In this document: piece after piece, positions 6,487-12,375 of the stretch
How positions within the stretch are numbered: position 1 is the first letter of the stretch
Layout: each line of letters opens with the position of its first letter
From: Thermoanaerobaculia bacterium
GTDB lineage: Bacteria; Acidobacteriota; Thermoanaerobaculia; Multivoradales; UBA5704
Reading direction: 5' to 3'
Length of the DNA: 12,581 bases
Assembly (NCBI GenBank): GCA_030150965.1
Contig: JASLEW010000907.1
Span: 1 to 12,581, forward strand
Position numbers and translations under genes: made by a program
Notes under the pieces: generated by a model
What the model was told of the DNA's origin: nothing
What the model saw: the letters and a program-made list of their open reading frames with translations, nothing else
The model's database searches: none

Positions 6487-6508
6487 GCGCGGGCAACGAC
6501 GCCCGCGC
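6487..6508. promoter_or_regulatory. 8-bp perfect hairpin upstream of the 33-aa peptide gene
   Basis: GCGCGGGC (6487-6494) and GCCCGCGC (6501-6508) pair perfectly around a 6-nt AACGAC loop. The hairpin ends 26 nt before the ATG at 6535 and 15 nt before the ribosome-binding site. It has no T-run, so it is not a terminator. An operator or 5'-leader structure is more plausible. Confidence 0.35.
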
Positions 6509-6534
6509 GGTCACCCGTCCCTGAAGGGAGAGCT

Positions 6535-6636
6535 ATGCTTCGGCTGCTCCTCGGCCTCCTGTCCTTCTTCGGCCAGTCCTCCTCCGGTCCCACTCCCGAT
6601 GGCGGATCGGGCTGGGACCCTAGCGGCTCAGGCTAG
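6535..6636 (+). CDS. 33-aa peptide, candidate secreted/signalling peptide
   Basis: A very short gene with a strong ribosome-binding site (AAGGGAG, 6524-6530) 4 nt before the ATG. It is followed 13 nt after its TAG by a perfect 11-bp terminator hairpin. The product begins MLRLLLGLLSFFG, a positively charged and then hydrophobic segment like a minimal signal or membrane-targeting sequence. It continues with a polar tail rich in Gly, Ser, Asp and Pro (QSSSGPTPDGGSGWDPSGSG), so it has one Trp and no Cys. Placement directly before a TPR protein gene resembles Gram-positive peptide/TPR-receptor pairs (Phr/Rap, PapR/PlcR), although those families are not expected in this lineage. No homologue is recognised. 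It could also be a leader peptide. Being terminated separately argues for a stand-alone product. Confidence 0.55.
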   Translation: MLRLLLGLLSFFGQSSSGPTPDGGSGWDPSGSG

Positions 6637-6649
6637 GGCGTCGTCTCGG

Positions 6650-6681
6650 GCGGAGCCGCAGCAATTGCGGCTCCGCTCTTT
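6650..6681 (+). terminator. Intrinsic terminator after the 33-aa peptide gene
   Basis: GCGGAGCCGCA (6650-6660) and TGCGGCTCCGC (6666-6676) form a perfect 11-bp stem with a 5-nt loop, followed by TCTTT. The hairpin begins 13 nt after the peptide gene's stop codon. It should end most transcripts before the downstream TPR gene. Confidence 0.65.
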
Positions 6682-6692
6682 GTCGCTATACT
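6665..6692 (+). promoter_or_regulatory. Candidate promoter for the plus-strand TPR gene
   Basis: A -10-like TATACT at 6687-6692 matches TATAAT at five of six positions. A weak -35-like TTGCGG lies at 6665-6670 with 16-bp spacing, which places the -35 box inside the terminator stem of the peptide gene. The region 6682-6720 is locally AT-rich. The gene's ribosome-binding site AAGGA is at 6746-6750, 9 nt before the ATG at 6760. Confidence 0.4.
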
Positions 6693-6759
6693 AGGAACCT
6701 CAAATTTTGCTTCGCGCTAACTTACGCGCCGCTTTCACATCCCTGAAGGAACTCGTGAA

Positions 6760-8097
6760 ATGCATAGGGAGGCTCATGAGAACCTGGAGGACTTGCGCCG
6801 GCTCTTCGCCGGAGGCGGTGCGCCGGACGAAGCTGAGCGAACTGCCTCGCACCTCGCGGGCTGTCGGCCCTGTTGGCTGCTCGCCGTCCGCGCCATGGCC
6901 GCGGAGAAGGCGCGCGGCACGCTCGTCCTCCCCGGGCCGCTCCGCTCGGTCGCCGATCTCCACGAGAGCGAGGAGGCGCGCTTGGAAGATTGGCTCGACG
7001 CCTATGCGGCCTGGGCAGGAGTTCGTTCCCTCGGCCAGAAGGCGCGGCGGGACAAGGTTCGCCTCACCCGTTCCCTTCACAGCTTGGCGTTCGTGGGGGT
7101 CCTCATCGCCGAAGGGACCGAGAGCGCTTCGCCCGCCGAGAGCGAGGAGTTCTTCCACCTCGCGCTCCTCGTCGCCTCCCAGCTTCCCTCGCCGACCTTC
7201 TCCGTGGAGTTCAAGAACGATCTGTGCGCCGACTGCTGCGCCGAGATTGGGAACGCCCGGCGTCGGCTCGCGAAGTGGCCTGCGGCCCGCGATGCCCTGG
7301 AGAAGGCGGAGAAGTATGTCGCGCGGGGCAGGAAGGGCGGCGTGGTTCAAGGAAAGGTACTCTGGCGGAAGGCAGTCCTCGAAGTCGATGTCGGGAACAT
7401 TGCCGAGGCCAGGGGTTTCCTGCGCCGGGCGATCGATATTTTCGAGGCCGCGGCACAACCGCTCTTGAGGAGCCACGCCCTCGCCCAGCTTGCGTTCGCC
7501 CTCGTTGATTTCGAGCCGGCTGAGAGCTTGGAGCTTATCGAGGAGTGCCTCTCATCGATGCCCCCAGGGAATCCGCGCCTCTTCGTCTTCGCCGAGAGCA
7601 TCAAGATCGACTGCCTCATGGTGCTTGGGGCGCCGGAGGAGGCGCTCCTCCGATTCTCCGACCTTACGCCGCTCTACGCGCAATTCCGAGAGCCCTTCAT
7701 CCAGCTCCGGCGCCGCTTCACCGCCGCCCGCCTCCTGGAGCATCTGGGACGACCCCATAAGGCCGAGCGGCTCTTTGAAGAGGTGATCGCCGCCGATCTG
7801 GAGCAGGGGCTCGTGAAGGACTACTTCCTGGACCTCGCCTACCTCTTCGGCTTTTTCCTCCGGCGCGGACAGATGTCGGATGCCACCGCGGTCTGCCGGC
7901 GGGCGCGGGAAGAGTTCTCCCTACTCGACAGCGAGGAGGGCAGCCCCGAGTCGGCGCGCGACCAGATGCGGATGGTCTGGCAGCAGCTCGAAGAAAGCGT
8001 GAAGAGCGGCACGATCGAGGCTGGCGCGCCGACGATCCTCCGCACCTACATCAGAGCTCACTGGCAGCGGCCGGCGGCCGAACCGCCCTCGTTTTGA
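6760..8097 (+). CDS. TPR-repeat protein with N-terminal Hx3CxxC zinc-finger-like motif
   Basis: A 445-aa soluble protein. The N-terminus has H31-x3-C35-x2-C38 (ASHLAGCRPCWLL), the exact spacing of the anti-sigma (ZAS/zf-HC2) zinc motif. There is no transmembrane helix after it, unlike many anti-sigma factors. The rest is built of helical TPR-like pairs, for example ARDALEKAEKYVARG, ARGFLRRAIDIFEAA, LGRPHKAERLFEEVIAADLE and DATAVCRRAREEF. The protein ends near TYIRAHW. It is a paralogue of the minus-strand protein at 4828-6231, with the same order of elements and the shared LYAQFREPFIQLRRR block. The start at 6760 has AAGGA 9 nt upstream. By analogy with other TPR proteins it probably binds a peptide or protein; the adjacent 33-aa peptide is a candidate ligand. 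A direct transcriptional role is not evident because no DNA-binding domain is visible. Confidence 0.85.
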   Translation: MHREAHENLEDLRRLFAGGGAPDEAERTASHLAGCRPCWLLAVRAMAAEKARGTLVLPGPLRSVADLHESEEARLEDWLDAYAAWAGVRSLGQKARRDKVRLTRSLHSLAFVGVLIAEGTESASPAESEEFFHLALLVASQLPSPTFSVEFKNDLCADCCAEIGNARRRLAKWPAARDALEKAEKYVARGRKGGVVQGKVLWRKAVLEVDVGNIAEARGFLRRAIDIFEAAAQPLLRSHALAQLAFALVDFEPAESLELIEECLSSMPPGNPRLFVFAESIKIDCLMVLGAPEEALLRFSDLTPLYAQFREPFIQLRRRFTAARLLEHLGRPHKAERLFEEVIAADLEQGLVKDYFLDLAYLFGFFLRRGQMSDATAVCRRAREEFSLLDSEEGSPESARDQMRMVWQQLEESVKSGTIEAGAPTILRTYIRAHWQRPAAEPPSF

Positions 8098-8161
8098 GGC
8101 GGTGGTCGCCTGTTCCGAAGTGGTTAACGGATGAAAGACCCGGCAGCTCGGCATGGAGCCG

Positions 8162-8180
8162 GCTGGCGTCTTTGGCCAGC
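8162..8180 (+). terminator. Weak hairpin after the TPR gene
   Basis: GCTGGC (8162-8167) and GCCAGC (8175-8180) form a short 6-bp stem with a 7-nt loop, 65 nt after the TPR stop codon. There is no T-run, so it is at best a weak terminator. The remaining intergenic DNA (8098-8316) shows no gene. A TAGAAT at 8281-8286 could be the -10 of the next gene, but I see no matching -35. Confidence 0.25.
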
Positions 8181-8316
8181 GCTTCGTCGGCGCGCCCGAG
8201 TAACGGCGCAACCTTTGCTTCATCCTCGACGCGGGCCGGGGCACGATGCCGGGCGGAAAAGCCGCCGGATCGACTCGGGCTAGAATCGCGCCAGCTCCGT
8301 CAGGGGAGACGACGCG

Positions 8317-9189
8317 ATGGTCATCCGCAACATCTCGGACACGGCGCGGTGGGTGGCGATCTATCGCGCCATGGAGAGCGAGCGCCCGGACGCGATCTTC
8401 CACGACCCCTACGCCCGGCGGCTGGGCGGCGAGCGCGGCGAGGCGATCGTCCGCGCGCTCCCCTCCGGCGTTGAAGCCAGCTGGGCGATGGTGGTGCGCA
8501 CCGCCGTCTTCGACGAGATCATCCTGCGGCTGGTCCGCGGCGGCGCCCCGGTCGCCCGCGTGCTCAACCTGGCGTGCGGCCTCGACACGCGCCCCTACCG
8601 GCTGCCGCTGCCGGCGGAGCTGCGCTGGATCGAGGTGGACCTGCCGCCGATCCTCGACGAGAAGGAGGCGGCCCTGGCCGGCGAGCGGCCGGTGTGCCAA
8701 CTGGAGCGGGTGCGCCTGGACCTCGCCGACCGCGAGGCCCGCCGCGCGCTCCTGGCGCGGGTCGGTGCCCAGAGCGGCACCACACTGGTGGTGACCGAGG
8801 GTCTGGTCATCTACCTGGCGCAGGACGACGTCGCCGACCTGGCCATCGACCTGGCCGCGCAACCGGCGCTGCGCTGGTGGCTCCTGGACCTCACCTCGCC
8901 GCTCATCCTCAAGTACATCCGCCGCTCCTGGGGGCGGCAGCTGGCGGCGGCCAACGCGCCCATGCGCTTCGCGCCCCCGAACGGCCCCGAGTTCTTCCGC
9001 CCCTATGGCTGGGAGCCGGCCGAGATGCATCCGCTGGTGACCGAGGCCCGCCGGCTGCACCGGACGATGCCGCAGGCCACCCTGCGGCAGCTGCTCTTTC
9101 GGCTGATCCCCGGCGCCCGCCGGCAGGTCCTGCGGGCCGGCACGGCGCTCCTCGAACGCCGCTCCGGCGCGTCCACGGAGCCGGCTTGA
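8317..9189 (+). CDS. Class I SAM-dependent methyltransferase, LCM/TIGR00027 type
   Basis: A 290-aa methyltransferase of the leucine carboxyl methyltransferase-like family. It starts with ISDTARWVAIYRAMES and FHDPYARRLGG, the typical opening of this family. The SAM-binding loop follows (VLNLACGLDTRPYRLPLP), then IEVDLPPILDEKEAAL with the acidic residue that contacts the SAM ribose, and VVTEGLVIYLAQDDV, corresponding to the 'TEGLLxYL' motif. Members methylate carboxylates or hydroxyls of small molecules, often in secondary metabolism; the substrate here is unknown. GGGGAG (8303-8308) lies 8 nt before the ATG. Its TGA (9187-9189) overlaps the start of a dehydratase-like remnant. It has no clear operon partner on either side. 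Confidence 0.9.
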   Translation: MVIRNISDTARWVAIYRAMESERPDAIFHDPYARRLGGERGEAIVRALPSGVEASWAMVVRTAVFDEIILRLVRGGAPVARVLNLACGLDTRPYRLPLPAELRWIEVDLPPILDEKEAALAGERPVCQLERVRLDLADREARRALLARVGAQSGTTLVVTEGLVIYLAQDDVADLAIDLAAQPALRWWLLDLTSPLILKYIRRSWGRQLAAANAPMRFAPPNGPEFFRPYGWEPAEMHPLVTEARRLHRTMPQATLRQLLFRLIPGARRQVLRAGTALLERRSGASTEPA

Positions 9190-9290
9190 CGGCAGTGCTC
9201 GCCGATCCCCGCTTCAACGGCCGGCGCGTCGGCGTCATCCTCTCCGCCGGCAACGCCTCGGCCGAGCGCATCCGGCAGGTGCTGGCACCA
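9186..9290 (+). pseudogene. Remnant of a threonine/serine dehydratase C-terminus
   Basis: The frame beginning at 9186 reads LTAVLADPRFNGRRVGVILS then AGNASAERIRQVLA. This strongly resembles the C-terminal end of the PLP-dependent threonine/serine dehydratase catalytic domain, where a 'GRRVGVVLSGGN' strand-turn is followed by a short helix. The rest of the enzyme, including the PLP lysine, is absent: the methyltransferase gene occupies the upstream sequence directly. It has no start codon of its own apart from a TTG, and after about 35 residues the similarity stops, although the frame stays open to 9395. I read it as the leftover of a deletion or recombination that placed the methyltransferase next to it. 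A chance match is possible. Confidence 0.5.
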
Positions 9291-9384
9291 GTCCCTCGAG
9301 CGCCGGGGTGGGGAAGGACCGGCCGGAGAGGCACAGTGAAGCCGAGCCCCACAGCGACGAGGCACAGGTGCCGCATGGAGCGCG

Positions 9385-9401
9385 CGGCGCCTTAGGCGCC
9401 G
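9385..9401 (+). other. Short hairpin before the GIY-YIG gene
   Basis: CGGCGCC (9385-9391), loop TTA, GGCGCCG (9395-9401) form a tight 7-bp stem that can extend by a wobble and two more pairs. It ends about 20 nt before the ATG at 9422. It may limit read-through or hide the weak ribosome-binding site. No T-run follows. Confidence 0.3.
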
Positions 9402-9421
9402 TGCACGGCGGGACCGCGGCC

Positions 9422-9769
9422 ATGCCCTTCGTCTACCTCGTGCGCTGCCGCGACGGCACGCTCTATGCCGGCGCCGCCGTGGAGCTGGCGCGGCGCCTGG
9501 CCGAGCACCACGCCGGCCGGGCCTCGCGCTACACCCGCTCGCGGCTGCCGGTCGAGCTGGTGTGGTGGCGCGAGGCCGCGACCTGGAGCGCGGCGCTGCG
9601 CGAGGAGGCGGCACTCAAGCGGCTGAAACGGGCCGCGAAGGAGGCGCTGGTGCGCGCCGGCGGCGAGACCTCCGGCGCCGGGGCTTCGATCGCCGGGGCC
9701 GCCGGGACCGCGAGCGCCGAGGCGCCGCGCGCCGCGCCCGCGGCGCTTACGGAGGATCCGCCGCCCTGA
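9422..9769 (+). CDS. GIY-YIG domain protein (YhbQ/UPF0213-like)
   Basis: A 115-aa protein with a single GIY-YIG domain in residues 1-80. VYLVRCRDGTLYAG carries the two Tyr-containing halves of the signature, ELARRLAEHHAGRAS the conserved Arg, YTRSRLPVELVWW follows, and LREEAALKRLKRAAKEALV the metal-binding Glu helix. Small GIY-YIG proteins of this type are thought to be DNA endonucleases in repair or processing, with no settled role. The last 35 residues (from about GETSG) are Ala/Gly/Pro-rich, run beyond the usual end of the family, and overlap the 3' end of the convergent ABC binding-protein gene by 23 bp. I chose the ATG at 9422 because the fold starts immediately after it; an earlier ATG at 9308 adds 38 residues without family similarity. 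The ribosome-binding site is weak (GCGGGAC). Confidence 0.85.
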   Translation: MPFVYLVRCRDGTLYAGAAVELARRLAEHHAGRASRYTRSRLPVELVWWREAATWSAALREEAALKRLKRAAKEALVRAGGETSGAGASIAGAAGTASAEAPRAAPAALTEDPPP

Positions 9770-10823
9770 GCTGGCCCGGCTCGTAGCGCCAGGCGGTCAG
9801 CTCGCGGCTGCCGTCGGCGAAGCGCGGATCGACGTAGTCGCTGAACTCGATCGAATGGTCGAGGACGCCGACCTTGAGCATCAGGTCGCGCACCAGGTCG
9901 AAGTCGGGCTTGCGCGGCGCCAGGCGGCTGTACTCCACCCGCGTCAGGTCGCGGGTGAGCGCCCAGCGCAGCAGCGCCGGCGGCTGCGCGTAGTAGTAGC
10001 GCCCCACGAAATCGGAGGCGTCGTCGCGGTGCGGCACGCCCTGGTCCAGCCACAGGCCGGAGCGGGCGATGCCGTCCACCAGCACCTGCACCGCCCGCGG
10101 CCGGCGGTCGATCACGTCCTGGCGCACCACCAGCACGCAGGACATGTAGTCGGGCCAGTACCTCCGGGCGCGGAAGAGCGTCCTGCCGAAGCCCGCCATC
10201 TCGGCCTGCGACGGGAACGGCTCGCCCATCGAGAAGGCGTCGATCGCCGACACCGCCAGCGCCCCCACCACGTCGGGCGGCGCCATCTCCACGATGTGCA
10301 CGTCCTCGCGCCGCAGGCCGTTGCGCTCGAGCGCCCGCACCAGCACCAGGAACTCGTCGGAGTAGCGGCTGGGGATGGCGACCGTCCGGCCCTTCAAATC
10401 GCGCACCTCGTGGATGGGCCCGTCCTTGCGCACCACCACCGCGCTGCCGTAGCGGTGCCCCAGGTAGACGACCTTGATCGGCACCCCCTGGGCGCGCAGC
10501 GCGATGGCCATCGGCGCGACGATGAAGCCCGCCTGCATGCGGTCGGCGATGAGCGCCTCCTTGATCTCGGGGAAGCCCTGGAACTTCTTCGGGATGAAAA
10601 GGTTTCCATCGAGCGAGCGGCGGGAGATGTAGTCGGTCACCGGGCAGGTGAGGTGGCAGGTCACCGGGATGTAGGCGACGTTGAGCTTGCGCTCTCCGGG
10701 AGGCCGCCAATCGTTGAGCATCGACGACCAGTCGACGTTGAGCGCCAGGTGGGCGGCGGTGACCAGCGCCAGCCAGCCGCCGACCGCCAGCGCCACCGTG
10801 CGCCCGGTGCCCAGGGGCATCAT
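9747..10823 (-). CDS. ABC transporter substrate-binding protein, NitT/TauT (NrtA/SsuA-like) family
   Basis: A 358-aa binding protein for an importer. Residues about 8-28 are a hydrophobic segment (TVALAVGGWLALVTAAHLAL) acting as a signal peptide or membrane anchor; there is no lipobox Cys. The mature part starts with LNVAYIPVTCHLTCPVTDYI, followed by PEIKEALIADRMQAGFIVAP, VVYLGHRYGSAVVVRKDGPI, GRTVAIPSRYSDEF and DAFSMGEPFPSQA, the general pattern of the NMT1/NrtA-like periplasmic proteins for nitrate, sulfonates or similar anions. Two Cys (56 and 60) in CHLTC are unusual and could bind metal or form a disulfide. The ligand is unknown. Its ATG (10823) overlaps the permease TGA (ATGA), so it is the last gene of the ATPase-permease-SBP operon. 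Confidence 0.85.
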   Translation of the reverse strand: MMPLGTGRTVALAVGGWLALVTAAHLALNVDWSSMLNDWRPPGERKLNVAYIPVTCHLTCPVTDYISRRSLDGNLFIPKKFQGFPEIKEALIADRMQAGFIVAPMAIALRAQGVPIKVVYLGHRYGSAVVVRKDGPIHEVRDLKGRTVAIPSRYSDEFLVLVRALERNGLRREDVHIVEMAPPDVVGALAVSAIDAFSMGEPFPSQAEMAGFGRTLFRARRYWPDYMSCVLVVRQDVIDRRPRAVQVLVDGIARSGLWLDQGVPHRDDASDFVGRYYYAQPPALLRWALTRDLTRVEYSRLAPRKPDFDLVRDLMLKVGVLDHSIEFSDYVDPRFADGSRELTAWRYEPGQLRAADPP

Positions 10824-11611
10824 TGGCCCCCCTCGCGCAGGAAGCCCCAGCGCACCGGCCGCAGCCGCTCGATGCGGCGGGTCAGCAGGTCGAGGGCGAG
10901 GCCGATGGTGCCGATCAGCAGGATGGCGGCGAGCACCAGGTCGTAGCGCTTGCCGGCGTTGCGCGAGTCGATGATGAGGTAGCCGAGGCCGGAATCGACG
11001 GCGATCATCTCGGCGGCCACCACCACCAGCCACGAGATGCCGAGCGCCACCCGCAGCCCCACCAGCATCCGCGGCAGCGCCGCCGGCAGCACCACCCGCC
11101 AGAGCACCGCCGCGGGCGGCAGGCCGAAGTTGCGCGCCGCCTGGAGGTAGACGTCCGGGACGCTCTGCACGCCGTTCATCGTGGCCACGGCGATCGGGCA
11201 GAGCGCCGCCAGGAAGATGAGGAAGACCGCCGCCAGGTCGTGCACGCCGAAGAGCACGATCGCCACCGGGATCCAGGCCAGCGGGCTGATCGGCCGCAGC
11301 ACCTGGATGACCGGGTTGAGCGCCCGCGCCAAGCCGCGCGACCAGCCCATCGCCAGGCCCATCGGCATCCCCACCGCCAGCGCCAGCAGATACCCCGCGG
11401 CGACGCGCAGCAGCGAATCGCGGATGTAGGGGGCGAGCACGCCGCGGCGCTCGAGCTCGGCGAAGGCGCGCGCCACCGCCAGCGGCGGCGGGAAGACGCG
11501 CGTCCCGGTGAGGGTCACCGCCAGCTGCCAGAGCGCCGCCACCGCCGCCGCGGCAGCGAGCGGCAGCGCCACGGCGAGCAGCCGGTCGGCGCGGCGGGCG
11601 GCGGCGGTCAT
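10820..11611 (-). CDS. ABC transporter permease, NitT/TauT (SsuC/TauC-like) family
   Basis: A 263-aa inner-membrane permease with about six transmembrane helices, for example LLAVALPLAAAAAVAALW near the N-terminus, VAAGYLLALAVGMPMGLAM, FLIFLAALCPIAVATM, and LAAILLIGTIGLALDLL near the end. The EAA-like cytoplasmic loop that contacts the ATPase is at about residues 158-180 (AARNFGLPPAAVLWRVVLPA). PISPLAWIPVAIVLFG and EMIAVDSGLGYLI are conserved blocks of the SsuC/TauC/NrtB permeases. The ATG at 11611 overlaps the ATPase TGA and the TGA at 10820 overlaps the binding-protein ATG. A single permease gene implies a homodimer. Substrate is not predictable beyond small anions or organic sulfur/nitrogen compounds. 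Confidence 0.93.
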   Translation of the reverse strand: MTAAARRADRLLAVALPLAAAAAVAALWQLAVTLTGTRVFPPPLAVARAFAELERRGVLAPYIRDSLLRVAAGYLLALAVGMPMGLAMGWSRGLARALNPVIQVLRPISPLAWIPVAIVLFGVHDLAAVFLIFLAALCPIAVATMNGVQSVPDVYLQAARNFGLPPAAVLWRVVLPAALPRMLVGLRVALGISWLVVVAAEMIAVDSGLGYLIIDSRNAGKRYDLVLAAILLIGTIGLALDLLTRRIERLRPVRWGFLREGGQ

Positions 11612-12375
11612 ACCCGGTGGGTGAGCCCGATCTCCTCGAAGATGCTGTCGCGCAGCTCCAGGTAGCGGCGGGCGGAGAGGTCCCGCGGATGCGGGATGTC
11701 GATGGGGACGATGCGCTGCACCCGCGCGGGACGCTGCGTCAGCACCACCACGCGGTCGGCGAGCTGCACCGCCTCCTCGATGTCGTGGGTGACGAAGAGG
11801 ATGGTCTTGCGCGTCCCGGCCTGCCAGATGCGCAGCAGCTCGCGGCGCAGCGTCAGCCGGGTGATCGAGTCGAGGGCGCCGAAGGGCTCGTCCAGGAACA
11901 GCATGTCGGGATCGACCGCCAGCGCCCGCGCCACCTCGACGCGCTGCTTCATGCCGCCCGACAGCTCGTGCGGGTAGGCGGCCTCGAAGCCCGCGAGGCC
12001 GACGAGCTGGACGAGCTGCCGCACCCGCTGCTCGCGCTCGGCGGCCGCCCGCCCGGCCAGGCCGAAGCCGATGTTGCCGGCCACGGTGAGCCACGGGAAC
12101 ACGCCGCGCTCCTGGAAGACGAAGATGCGCCGCGGGTCGGGGGCATCGACCGGCCGTCCGTCGATCAGCACCTCGCCGCGGTCGGGGCGCAGGAAGCCGC
12201 CGACCACGTTGAGCAGCGTCGTCTTGCCGCACCCCGAGGCGCCGACCAGGCAGACGAACTCGCCCGCCGCCACGCTCAGCTCGATGCCGGCGAGGACCGG
12301 CGTGGTCTTGCCCTCGCCGGTGAAGCCCAGGTGCAGGTCGGCGATGCGCAGCTTGGCGGTTGGCGGAAGGGGCAA
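11608..12375 (-). CDS. ABC transporter ATP-binding protein, NitT/TauT (SsuB/TauB-like) family
   Basis: The ATPase subunit that powers the importer. Conserved motifs are all present: Walker A GASGCGKTT, Q-loop FVFQERGVFPWLTV, signature LSGGMKQRVEVARAL, Walker B MLFLDEPFGALD, and the switch His in ILFVTHDIEEAVQLADRV. QERGVFPWLTV is typical of the SsuB/TauB/NrtD branch. The 5' end is uncertain: no ATG lies between the conserved N-terminal strand (KLRIADLHLGF) and the centre of the terminal inverted repeat at 12323-12581. A TTG at 12375 would give 255 aa, the family's usual length, but lacks a ribosome-binding site. The frame stays open to an ATG at 12573, yet that lies in the mirrored arm and would encode antisense of the gene's own start. 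The true start is probably missing from this assembly. First gene of the three-gene operon. Confidence 0.88.
   Translation of the reverse strand: MPLPPTAKLRIADLHLGFTGEGKTTPVLAGIELSVAAGEFVCLVGASGCGKTTLLNVVGGFLRPDRGEVLIDGRPVDAPDPRRIFVFQERGVFPWLTVAGNIGFGLAGRAAAEREQRVRQLVQLVGLAGFEAAYPHELSGGMKQRVEVARALAVDPDMLFLDEPFGALDSITRLTLRRELLRIWQAGTRKTILFVTHDIEEAVQLADRVVVLTQRPARVQRIVPIDIPHPRDLSARRYLELRDSIFEEIGLTHRV

Noticed and set aside
7921..9060. A 379-codon minus-strand open frame opposite the TPR and methyltransferase genes.
   Set aside because: No recognisable domain, and it lies antisense to two well-supported genes. It is a composition shadow.
9308..9421. N-terminal extension of the GIY-YIG protein.
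   Set aside because: The domain begins right after the ATG at 9422. The extra residues resemble translated leader sequence.
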